A stretch of DNA of 64,000 nt from positions 1-64,000 of the forward strand of contig NZ_JASJOU010000021.1 in the NCBI RefSeq assembly GCF_030068605.1, given 5' to 3'. The notes under the pieces were generated by a model. The model did no database searches, was not told where the DNA came from, and saw only the letters and a list, made by a program, of their open reading frames with translations. This stretch comes from Xanthocytophaga agilis (GTDB taxonomy: Bacteria; Bacteroidota; Bacteroidia; Cytophagales; 172606-1). The stretch's first letter is position 1. Every line of letters starts with the position of its first letter. This document shows, piece by piece, positions 33,873 to 43,100 of this stretch. Position numbers and translations under genes: made by a program.

Positions 33873-36800
33873 TTATAGCGTAACATTTACTCCTACCTGG
33901 ATAGAACGTGGCTGAGGAGGAGTTCCTAAGTCAAGACCTTGCACAGTCTGGCTGCTGGTAACATTAGATTCCGGATCAGCACCCGTGTATTTTGTGACAA
34001 TAAAAAGGTTACTACCAGTTACATAGAGTCTCAGTTTCTCAATTCTGACACGGGTTGTCAATTCTTTAGGTAGTGTATATCCTACGGTTACTGTAGAAAG
34101 CTTCAGGAATGAACCATCTTCCAGGAAGCGGCTGTTTTGTTCCAACTTATAGTTATTGCCTACGCTAGTCAGACGTGGCACATCTGTTACATCACCCGGC
34201 TTCTGCCAACGTTTTAACTGACTGGCAAACAATACCCGGTTTGCATCACGGGTTCCACCGCCTTCACCAAAGAAACGGTTCAGATTGAATACCTTGTTGC
34301 CATATTGATAGGAGAATATAATTCCTGCATCAAACCCTTTGTAGGTAATAGTATTGGATACTCCTCCGAAAAACTTAGGCACTGCATTTCCTATAATCTG
34401 ACGATCAGATGCGGTGATGCTACCATCAGTGTTTACATCCTGAAATACAGCTTGTCCTGTTTGTGTATCTACGTATTCCTGTTTGTAAAGCCAGAAAGAA
34501 TACATGGAATGTCCTTGTTCCATACGTACCCAGTTACGGTTATACATATTGATTGGTACAGGCAGTTTTTCAATCTTATTTACGTTTCCGGATATATTAA
34601 AGGAAGTTCTCCAGCTGAAATCTCCTTTGCGAATGTTTTCACTGGTAATTGCCAGTTCATATCCCTTATTGCTGATTTCACCGATATTACTGTAGTAGGA
34701 GTTAAAGCCAGTAATAGCAGGAACAGGCTCTTCCAGTAACACATCAGTTGTATACTTGGAGTATACATTGAATTCTACTCCAATACGTCCATTCAGTAAG
34801 CCCAGATCCAGACCGGCATTGAACTGACGTGTTTTTTCCCATCTCAGGTTTGGATTTCCTAACTGTTGAGGGGCAGTTCCGGCCAGATCTCCACCTGTAG
34901 TGTTATCCGGATACCCACCTTCTCCTGACCATAGGCCTCTTGCAGCAAAGTTGTTGATGCCGTTTTGGTTACCAGTAATGCCATAGCTCCCACGCAACTT
35001 CAGATCACTAATAAACTCAATATCCTTCAGGAAACTTTCTTCTTTGATTCTCCAAGCGGCCCCAATTGCCGGGAAATAACCCCAACGGTTATTAGCCCCA
35101 AAGCGGGAAGAACCGTCAGCACGTACACTCAATTCGATAAAATACTTACTGGCATAGTTGTAATCTACCCGCCCAAAGAAGGAGGCCAGTGTACTTTTTG
35201 TCCAGCTTTGTGATGAAGTACGTGTAGAAGCTGAGGAAATCTGTTTATACGAATTGCTTGGAAAACCGCTACCCTGAGCAGCTGTATTATTTTGCACATT
35301 GCTTTGTAGTGAATTTCCGATAAGGGCTCCAAAGGTATGTTGTGTACCAAAGGATTTCCGGTAGGAAAGAGTTTGCTCATTAAGCCACGTACTGTTTTGT
35401 GTCAGGGACGAAGTAGCCAGGCCATTGGTTGGAGAAGCCCCCAACTGTGTTTTGTCGTTCCAATATTCAGACTCATCATAGTGATTGTAGTCAATACCAA
35501 AGCTGCTGTGCAACTTTAGTCCAGGCAGAAGTTCTATATCTGCATACAAATTGCCGATGTAACGTAAGCTGACAGTATTTACATCATAATTATCCAGCAA
35601 TACTTTCAGGTTATCAAATCCAGCCCATCTGGCAGGTGTACTATCTTCGTTGTATTCAGGAAGATATGTAGGGGTATGTAATGCTGATTGAAGCAATCCG
35701 CCCTGAGGACCATCTCCTGCACGTGCCTGATTCCGGAATGAACGTGAAAGAGTATTGCTCACTCCAATCTGTACTTTATCATTGATCTGCTGATCCAGAT
35801 TGACTTTAAAGCTGGCTCTTTCAAAATAGATGGGTTTAATGTTCGCTTCCTGGCGGGTATAACCACCTCCTATATAATATTTTGTGGCTTTCGATCCCCC
35901 GTTTAAAGACAGATCATAGTTTGCGACACGTCCTGTACGGAAAAGCTCATGTAGTCGGTCGTAGGTGTTTTGTTCTTCTGGCAAACCTCGTCCTCCTTCT
36001 GACTTAGGCCGGAAAGGTCGATTTTCATATGTCTGCTTTAGTGCAGGATTATCGATACCTGAATTAACCCAGTATTCATTGATTAGTTCCGCATGCTGAG
36101 GACCTGTGGTCAGTTTCCACAATCTGTTTTCAGGAGCCCAAGCCCAACCCTGTGAGTGGTTGAAGTTCAATTGTGGCTTTGCATTATAATTCCCACGTTT
36201 GGTTGTTACAATCACAACACCGTTCGCACCTCTGGAACCATAGATTGCAGTAGCAGATGCATCTTTTAATACTTCAATACTTTCAATGTCAGCAGGATTG
36301 ATATCGGCAATAGGCGAAGTAGCTCTACCTCCGGTATTGACCGTTTGTAAACTGGTATTGTTTATAAATACTCCGTCCACCACATACAATGGATCATTGC
36401 CTGCATTAATGGAAGTAGTACCTCTTACTCGTATAAAGATACCATCACCAGGCACACCTGTGTTAGAGTTTATCTGCAAACCTGCAGCTTGTCCCTGTAG
36501 CTGGGCATCAAAGCTACCCGTGGGGATACTCTTGGTTTCAGCCGGGTTTACTTTGGTTACAGATCCAATCAGATTTTTACGTTCTTGTGTGCCATATCCC
36601 ACAATGACAATTTCACTGAGTTGTTTGGTATCAGGCTCCAACGCTATAGATAAGTTTTTCTGCTTTCCAACAGATACTTCCTTTGTTTTGTAACCAATAT
36701 ATGAGAGAACCAGCACAGCATTCTCATCCGGAACAGCAAGAGCAAACTTACCATCTGCATCGGTGGTTGTACCGCTGCTGGTACCCTTGATAAGAATCGT

Positions 36801-37010
36801 GATTCCGGGAAGTCCGTTGCCTTTTTCATCGGTAACCTTTCCTTCAATAGGAACTGCTTGAGAAGCAGATGTTTTCACGAAAAAAGTAGTGCCAGATCTA
36901 ATAGTTCCGGCATGAAGGTTATTGGCACCAAGTAAGGTGACAATAAGTAAAGAAGGTGTAATTTTAGAAAATAGCTTTTCGCTCAGAAAACTACTTGTAA
37001 AAGTTTTCAT
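33873..37010 (-). CDS. SusC/RagA-like TonB-dependent outer-membrane transporter 2
   Basis: A 1045-residue protein with a signal peptide (ITPSLLIVTLLGANNLHA), a carboxypeptidase-regulatory-like domain (IEGKVTDEKGNGLPGITILI), a plug with IVIVGYGTQERKNLIGSV, YVVDGVFI and EVLKDASATAIYGSRGANGV, and a barrel ending IQVGVNVTL. It imports a ligand with TonB energy and partners with SusD 2. First gene of the second operon. Its promoter (37556-37586) lies about 550 nt upstream, so the mRNA has an unusually long leader with strong secondary structure (37042-37149, 37423-37466). Confidence 0.95.
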   Translation of the reverse strand: MKTFTSSFLSEKLFSKITPSLLIVTLLGANNLHAGTIRSGTTFFVKTSASQAVPIEGKVTDEKGNGLPGITILIKGTSSGTTTDADGKFALAVPDENAVLVLSYIGYKTKEVSVGKQKNLSIALEPDTKQLSEIVIVGYGTQERKNLIGSVTKVNPAETKSIPTGSFDAQLQGQAAGLQINSNTGVPGDGIFIRVRGTTSINAGNDPLYVVDGVFINNTSLQTVNTGGRATSPIADINPADIESIEVLKDASATAIYGSRGANGVVIVTTKRGNYNAKPQLNFNHSQGWAWAPENRLWKLTTGPQHAELINEYWVNSGIDNPALKQTYENRPFRPKSEGGRGLPEEQNTYDRLHELFRTGRVANYDLSLNGGSKATKYYIGGGYTRQEANIKPIYFERASFKVNLDQQINDKVQIGVSNTLSRSFRNQARAGDGPQGGLLQSALHTPTYLPEYNEDSTPARWAGFDNLKVLLDNYDVNTVSLRYIGNLYADIELLPGLKLHSSFGIDYNHYDESEYWNDKTQLGASPTNGLATSSLTQNSTWLNEQTLSYRKSFGTQHTFGALIGNSLQSNVQNNTAAQGSGFPSNSYKQISSASTRTSSQSWTKSTLASFFGRVDYNYASKYFIELSVRADGSSRFGANNRWGYFPAIGAAWRIKEESFLKDIEFISDLKLRGSYGITGNQNGINNFAARGLWSGEGGYPDNTTGGDLAGTAPQQLGNPNLRWEKTRQFNAGLDLGLLNGRIGVEFNVYSKYTTDVLLEEPVPAITGFNSYYSNIGEISNKGYELAITSENIRKGDFSWRTSFNISGNVNKIEKLPVPINMYNRNWVRMEQGHSMYSFWLYKQEYVDTQTGQAVFQDVNTDGSITASDRQIIGNAVPKFFGGVSNTITYKGFDAGIIFSYQYGNKVFNLNRFFGEGGGTRDANRVLFASQLKRWQKPGDVTDVPRLTSVGNNYKLEQNSRFLEDGSFLKLSTVTVGYTLPKELTTRVRIEKLRLYVTGSNLFIVTKYTGADPESNVTSSQTVQGLDLGTPPQPRSIQVGVNVTL

Positions 37011-37041
37011 ATCTTTAAGCGGTTTATAAGGTTAAGGGGTA

Positions 37042-37149
37042 TCCCATGACCAAAACCAACAGAGGATCAGTGAGTGATTGGCGTTACGATACTGATCTTC
37101 GCTCAGGCTGGTAAGATTTGCGTCTTACCAGTTTTTTTGTGTCATGGGA
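37042..37149 (-). ncRNA. Candidate structured 5' leader RNA (three-way junction) of SusC 2
   Basis: On the minus strand a closing stem TCCCATGAC / GTCATGGGA (9 bp, 37149-37141 with 37050-37042) encloses two stems: CTGGTAAGA / TCTTACCAG (9 bp, 6-nt loop, 37131-37108) and GATCAGT / ACTGATC (7 bp, 37097-37065, with an inner GTAAC..ATCAC continuation). All three stems are perfect. The element ends 31 nt before the SusC ATG. I do not recognise it as a known riboswitch class. The middle stem plus the plus-strand T7 run could also act as a terminator for transcription from the left, which is a competing explanation for that stem only. Confidence 0.5.
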
Positions 37150-37422
37150 AATTTTGTATAGTATATTTCTTTAATGAGAGCTCGATCTCTTTAAAGTATT
37201 CCAATGTCAGTTTTAGGTTCCGCAGTAAATAGAATGCATAAAATATTGTTTTTTAAGTATATAACCTCTCCTCTCCTTTTCAGCGAAAGTAATTCTGTTA
37301 TCTTCTGAATCGAACTGATTTTATAGTCAATACAAACCCAACAACTATAGGCAGCATCTTCTGATGAGTAGAAAATACTTCAAATAGTGTAAGAAGCAGC
37401 TGATATTTTTTTCGTGTATATT

Positions 37423-37466
37423 ACTTGTTGGAGAGATAAAGCCTCTCTAAGAATGCATCAACAAGT
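37423..37466 (-). promoter_or_regulatory. Second hairpin in the SusC 2 leader
   Basis: An outer stem ACTTGTTG / CAACAAGT (8 bp) encloses an inner AGAGA / TCTCT stem. It lies in the untranslated leader between the promoter and the three-way junction. Role unknown. Confidence 0.4.
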
Positions 37467-37555
37467 CATTGGAAGCTCTGTATGCCTATTTTTCATACAT
37501 TGGATCTATAGTCATTACTAGCTGATAGTAGTTGACGATTAACAAATTTGTGATA

Positions 37556-37586
37556 CAAAGTTAAAGCCGCTAAAAACAAATCCAAA
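37556..37586 (-). promoter_or_regulatory. Promoter of the SusC 2 - DoxX - SoxCD operon
   Basis: Minus strand TTTG (37586-37583), a 19-nt spacer, then TAACTTTG (37563-37556): exact consensus. The expected start is near 37549. It has the same design as the riboswitch promoters, including the palindrome directly upstream. Confidence 0.78.
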
Positions 37587-37590
37587 CAAT

Positions 37591-37611
37591 TCTCTACTTT
37601 TTTTATAGAGA
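37591..37611. promoter_or_regulatory. Shared operator, site 2 (SusC 2 promoter)
   Basis: TCTCTAC-N7-ATAGAGA, one mismatch from the perfect palindrome found at the two riboswitch promoters. It ends 4 nt upstream of the -33 box. A further small palindrome, GATATCCT / AGGATAT, follows at about 37610-37634. Confidence 0.65.
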
Positions 37612-37807
37612 TATCCTAATTTAATAAGGATATTCATGATATACTGCATTTTTACAAGTATCTATACCACTAGAAACCACCTATACTAGGAGTACAGAAT
37701 ACTTACAAATACTTAATATACAGATAATTACAAACTAAGCATTGGCTACACGTACTTATTTACCTATAAAAGTAATTTCTTTTTACATTAAAAAATTCTT
37801 TTTATAA

Positions 37808-37864
37808 TCTCTACAGAAAAAGTAGAGAAATGATTTGAAAATCACAAATTAGTCTCTACATTTG
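37808..37864 (+). promoter_or_regulatory. Orphan promoter with shared operator, site 3
   Basis: TCTCTAC-N7-GTAGAGA (37808-37828), 5 nt, TTTG (37834-37837), a 19-nt spacer, TACATTTG (37857-37864). It is intact and should be active, although no intact gene follows its riboswitch. Confidence 0.75.
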
Positions 37865-37898
37865 CATCATCTTACTAATTAAGCACCACCATTAATTA

Positions 37899-38008
37899 GT
37901 TAATTTATATAGAGGAAGGGAGAGAACAGGCTCGCAGAACTTCCAGCAACTTTCTGACCACCCGGAAACAGTGCTACATCCTGACCATTCTGGTAAAGAT
38001 AAATTAAC
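37899..38008 (+). ncRNA. SAM-I (S-box) type riboswitch, copy 2 (orphan)
   Basis: The same aptamer as copy 1, with two substitutions inside (T for C at about position 11, C for T in the P4 loop). All core elements are intact: P1 GTTAATTTAT / ATAAATTAAC, CCAGCAAC, GTGCTACATCCTGACC and AAAGATAA. Downstream are only a 15-codon ORF and transposase debris, so it controls nothing obvious now. Confidence 0.72.
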
Positions 38009-38016
38009 AAAATACA

Positions 38017-38064
38017 ATGAATCATTTAGTATTACGGCATACAGACAGCTTATTCTATGTATGA
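38017..38064 (+). CDS. Short ORF (15 codons) behind the orphan riboswitch
   Basis: The ATG is 8 nt past P1 and the ORF reads MNHLVLRHTDSLFYV, then TGA. Its placement matches that of the leader ORF behind copy 1, but the peptide is unrelated and could be chance. Confidence 0.2.
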   Translation: MNHLVLRHTDSLFYV

Positions 38065-38739
38065 CAGAGACAAACAGTGTTCTTTTGCTCCTGTTTTTAT
38101 CTTCGCAGCATCATAATAACAGATTACTGTATAGAAAACTGTAGGACTTTTAATTTTGGACTCTTTCATCGGTACACACAAAATGGATCATTATTTTACC
38201 TTCTGTTTGAAGGCTGGAATAGCGATGTATCAGTAATGTATCCTATTTGCAGTATTTTTCCATTTCTCTAACCACCAAACAAAATGATTTATGAGTTAAG
38301 AAAGGTCTTCATTATTTGATTTGACTTCAGATTTGACTTTGGCGTAGGGCTTCAACACCGCACACCCAAAGTCCAATCTTCTTTCAGTATTTTTCATTTG
38401 TGTATTCTCTTACAATAAAAAGCCTGAACGAATATCCAGACCAGATATATGTTTTCAAATACAAACGTACTTACTTAGTGAGACTCTTACGCATCTCTTC
38501 GACAAACTCTTCTGTCACATCAGAATAAGAAGCTAGTTGCTGAGCAGAAACAGGTTATAAAAAGCAATAAGCCTTCTGAAAAAAGAGTTTGTAGGGTATC
38601 GAATCTGTCCAACTCATTTTCAAAGGCTTATACAAGAAAGACAAGTGTCTGTCTGCAAGTAAAGCAATTAGCAGACCACTATCCAGCCCAACTGGAACAA
38701 TAAGTCCACCCATTCTCCAATAGTTACTCACTCGGCTGG
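38065..38739. other. Gene-free, decayed region before the transposase remnant
   Basis: Only short, unconvincing ORFs. It may hold the remains of the gene once controlled by the orphan riboswitch and the left end of the insertion sequence, but neither can be recognised. Confidence 0.4.
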
Positions 38740-39998
38740 ATGCTCGCTGGTGCGAACCTTTCTGGGAGTGCTTCAGTGTTTGATTCGTTTTCGTCATCAT
38801 CGGCAGGGTTTACTTTTAATTCAATTAGGCAAATATTTGCTTTTTTCGCTTCAGGAGCCCGCCGGTACTAAACGCATCAGTAATCTGTTACGAAATCGAG
38901 ACTGGGATCATCAACTGCTGGAAGATTGTTTGCTGGAGAAAGCCATTACGCAGGTAGAGTAATGGCCAAAGGAGAAAAACAAGTATTTGCTTTGTGGGAT
39001 AATAGTATGGTAGAAAAGCATGAGACCGTGAAAAACAAGCATTTGCGTGCAATGTGTAGTTCCAAAACCAAACGAGTTACCCGAATTCGTCCTAGCTTTT
39101 ATCAGAAATGTTGTGATAAAACGATTCAGCATATCCGCGCAGATAGCTGGACTGCAATGGAGCGCGATCTTACTGATCACCTTAACGAATACACCCTGTC
39201 TAGTTCTATTTCAATTCTGGACCAGTCGGGGCAAACATGTCACTCAACTCATCACAAGCTATTGAAACCCTGAAAGATAAACTTGCCGATGCTATTACTT
39301 ATGTCCTGAATCGGGGATTTGGCAATACTATCTTTGTTGGGTAACTGGTAAGCAAACAGTTGCATTTTCTAGTACGCTGGCGATCATTATGTCAACTAGT
39401 CAATACCAAAGGAAAACTCAAAAAGGCATATTTGCATTCAGTAGGTCAGAAAGCCATGCATCAAAAAGTATTTACCGATCGGAAAACCAAAAATACCTAT
39501 ACGCTTAAACTCCTTTACAGCACAGTCACCTGACCTCATTCACCTGAAAAGAGTTTAACTGAAAAGAGTTTAACTGAAAAGAAACTGACCTTACGTGTTT
39601 GCCGACGTAAACGTAAGAGGCAACTCTGATATTATTGACTGATCAGACAATCGACAATGAGTAACAAGTCTGGGATCTAGTTGCAGCTTATCAGAGACAA
39701 TGGCTAGCTATCAGAGATGAGTGAAGAGGCTTTTCGTTTCAATAAAAGTGAATTAGCCATGGAATCTCCTCAATTGTGGTTTTGAGAGAATCGGCTTAAA
39801 CTGATGATAATGGTTGGATTGATGTATGGATTTCTCTTATCGATTCTCAAATTGGATACTCAACAACAATTGTTGAGTTGGGGCTCTCATCGAACAGGAA
39901 AGCGGTATAACTATATAGCTGTACTGCTATATCAAACCCAAATGGCCTTAGTTTTTCTGTTTCAGATCCTCTATACCCTCAATCTGATCAACCAGTAA
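38740..39998 (+). pseudogene. Degenerate DDE-type transposase
   Basis: Pieces in several frames read in order like one transposase of about 400 residues: LIRFRHHRQGLLLIQLGKYL, EPAGTKRISNLLRNRDWDHQ, AKGEKQVFALWDNSMVEKHE, KTKRVTRIRPSFY, FQFWTSRGKHVTQLITSY, LHFLVRWRS (near 39365) and a C-terminus LSWGSHRTGKRYNYIAVLL to a TAA at 39998. At least three frameshifts and several stops separate them, so the element is dead. The DNS and RGF(GN) segments suggest an IS4-like DDE enzyme, but I cannot assign the family. No terminal repeats were identified with confidence. It lies between the orphan riboswitch and the xylan locus. Confidence 0.75.
39544..39587 (+). repeat. Short tandem repeat within the transposase remnant
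   Basis: The 15-bp unit CTGAAAAGAGTTTAA occurs twice in full and then partly a third time. It probably arose by replication slippage in the dead gene. Confidence 0.8.
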
Positions 39999-40023
39999 TC
40001 TAGATTTAGGATGACTCATGTTA

Positions 40024-40059
40024 TCCTATAAAATATTATCAGGATAATATTTTATAGGA
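40024..40059. terminator. 36-bp inverted repeat after the transposase remnant
   Basis: Two 17-bp arms (TCCTATAAAATATTATC and its complement) with a 2-nt AG centre. It is AT-rich and perfect. It could be the terminator of the insertion sequence, one of its ends, or an operator for the HTCS gene 130 bp downstream. The sequence alone does not decide. Confidence 0.45.
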
Positions 40060-40106
40060 CTATTTACAGTTAATTATAAAAAGCCTATATTTACATTACT
40101 TATTTT

Positions 40107-40125
40107 ATGTGTCACTTGCACACAT
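40107..40125. promoter_or_regulatory. ATGTGT-N7-ACACAT motif upstream of HTCS gene
   Basis: An inverted repeat 64 bp upstream of the HTCS start, with context TTTATGTGTCA. A near-copy stands upstream of the GH43 gene (51205-51223). It could be a site for the HTCS output domain. Confidence 0.5.
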
Positions 40126-40188
40126 ATTCACTTGTAAGTCTTTCAGCTCTTATAGATTTACAAACCTACTCTTTATCTATCAGTTAAT

Positions 40189-43100
40189 ATGCTCAATTCG
40201 ATCTATGACTTGTTATTTAAGTATATACCCAAAGTAATCCTTTGGATAGTGTCTTTATTAATTTGTCATATTGTGATGGCAAAAGTAGATCCTCACATTA
40301 CATTTCAGTCATTACAGGAAGGATTATCCAATCAAGTCATTACCTGTATGCTGAAAGATTACAAAGGGTATATGTGGATTGGCACTTATAGTGGATTGAA
40401 CCGATATGACGGATCTGATTTTGTTGTTTATGAACACAATCTGGCCGGTACACGAACTATCAGTCATAACGTAATTGGAGCTATTATAGAAGACAAATCC
40501 CACAAACTGTGGGTAGGTACCAGCAATGGACTAAACATTTATAATAAAGATAAAGACCGTTTTGAACTTGTACCTGGTCTAGGCAGAACGGATACCTTAA
40601 ATGTGAGAGCCTTATTCTGTGACCAAAAAGATAATATCTGGATTGGCACAGCAGGAGATGGTTTGTTTATGTATGATCAACGTACTAGTAAGCTCACTCA
40701 CTTTACGCATAATCCATCCAATCCACACTCTATTTGCTCTGACTTTGTAAAGGCTATTATTGCTGATCGTGAAGGCAATCTATGGATTGGCACCCGTGAT
40801 GGATTGGATAGATTAGAGGCTAAGAGTAAACAATTCACTCATTTTGTGTCTGATGCTAATCTATCCTCTAAGTTAAGTAATAATGCGATCAGCAGTTTGG
40901 CAATAGATGCTCAGGGTGCCATATGGATTGGTACTTATGGAGGAGGGTTAAACAAACTAGTGAAAAAACAGAATACATATTGTTTCCAACATTTCAGAAA
41001 AAACAAACTGATGGGCTCTCTCAGCAATGATATTGTACTTTCTCTTTTATTGGATCAAAAGGGAGGACTTTGGGTTGGCACTGAAAACGGTGGACTGAAC
41101 TATCTCCTGCCAGAATCAGATAAGTTTGTTCAATATAAATCAGAAGAAGGTAACCCACAGAGTCTAAGCAGTAACTCGATCTGGTCACTTTATGAAGATA
41201 ACAATGGATTGCTCTGGATAGGAACTTATTACAAGGGATTAAACATTTATGATGCCCATGCAGAGAAGTTTCAATCGTATCAACGCAATGCTTTTAGCAA
41301 GCAAACACTGGTAAACAATCAGGTTAGGTCGTTTGCAGAAGATGAAACTGGGAATTTGTGGATTGCCACAGATGGAGGGGGTATCAATTATTTTAATACA
41401 CAAAACCGGCAATTCACAGAACCGGTTGTGAATGCCTCTTTATCCAGCAAAGCCATTCTGTCAATTTTATATGACTCCCGGCATACCTTATGGATAGGTA
41501 GTTGGGGTGCTGGAGTAGATCATTATACCAAGAATGGTACTAGACTTAACAATTATCGGTTTGATGGAGTACTGAAAAACAAACGATACAATATCAGTAC
41601 TCTCTATGAAGACAAGGTAGGACAGATTTGGGCAGGCACTTCCGGAAACGGATTGTTTGTCTACAAACCAGATAAAGATTGTTTCGTACAGGTGTTGGAT
41701 GAGAGTAATAAAACGCATCTGAATAAATCGGCTTATGTAAGTGCTATTTTGCAGGATCGACTAGGGCAACTCTGGGTCGGAACTTTGTATGGATTAATTT
41801 GCATGAAACAAGAAAAGGAAGGCAAGTATTCGTTTCACGAATATTTATATAATGCTGATCCTCGAAAAGGAGGAAGTTCTTTTGCTATCAACACATTATT
41901 TGAAGATTATAAAGGAAATTTATGGATTGGTACAATGGATGATTTGAATCTGTTTCATCCTGAAAGTGGCAGTTTTACCGTTTTTACCAAAGAAAATGGA
42001 CTACCTGGTAGCATAATCAGAGGGATTGTTGAAGATCCAGCAGGAAATTTGTGGATTAGTACCAATAAAGGATTGTCTATGTTCAATCCTTCCAAAAACT
42101 TCTTTAAAAACTACTTTAAGGAAGATGGGCTCGTAACCAATGAGTTCTATCCCAATGCCTTTATTCAGATGAGTAATGGAGAGTTTTTTTTGGGAGGCAA
42201 CAATGGTATAAGTTCTTTTTTACCAACCCGAATGACAACCAATCACATAGTTCCTCCTGTATACATTACAGGATTTAACCTATTTAACACTCCAGCAAAA
42301 ATCGGACAGCCAGGGTCTCCTCTGGAGAAAAGTATCTCTGAAACTACACATATCACCCTTACCCATAAGCAAACTTCCTTTTCTATCGAATTTGTAGCCC
42401 TCAATTTTACACATTCCTCCAAAAATCAGTATGCCTATATGCTGGAAGGATTTGACAAGGAATGGAATCAGGTAGGTACCCAACGTATGGCTACCTATAC
42501 AAATCTGGATGCTGGTACCTACCTTTTTAAGGTAAAAGGATCTAATAATGAAGGCATATGGAATAAGACACCTACTACTTTGCAAATCACTATCCTTCCT
42601 CCTATTTGGGCAACCAAATGGGCATATATGCTCTATATATTATTGTTCTCTGCTTTGCTTTGGACATTCATAAAGCTAAAAATGAATCAGATAGCCCAGG
42701 CACAAAAATTAGAAATGGAGCAACTTACCCATGCCAAACAGGAAGAGTTGAATCGGATGAAGGAACAATTCTTTACCAATGTTTCTCACGAATTGCGAAC
42801 GCCTCTGACGCTGATTCTCTCACCATTGGAGCAGATTATTTCTCATGACCAGGTAGAAGGAGAAGTAAAAGACAAGATAAGATTGGTTTACACACATGCT
42901 GAACGGCTAAATGGACTAGTCAATGAACTAATGGATTTTTCCAAACTGGAAGAGAGTAAACTGAAGATACGTGTCCAGAAAGAAGACATTTGCCGATGCA
43001 CTCAGGCATGGTATACTCTCTTTGCAGAACAAGCCCGCCAACGGCAAATTGATTATCAGTTTGTATATCCGACCCAGACAATTGAAGTCTGGTTTGACAA

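Larger units (their letters stand above)
37804..38010 (+). repeat. Promoter-riboswitch cassette, copy 2 (inverted repeat of 24177-24383)
   Basis: 207 bp, 204 identical to copy 1 in reverse complement. The two copies face away from each other and bracket 13.4 kb containing the whole SoxCD-DoxX-SusC/D operon. The near-identity of regulatory DNA points to a recent duplication or gene conversion. Confidence 0.95.

Noticed and set aside
7665-40020. The 12-mer GGATGACTCATG occurs near 7665 and again just after the transposase remnant, perhaps an IS end
   Set aside because: Exact 12-mers recur by chance many times in 64 kb and the flanks do not match.
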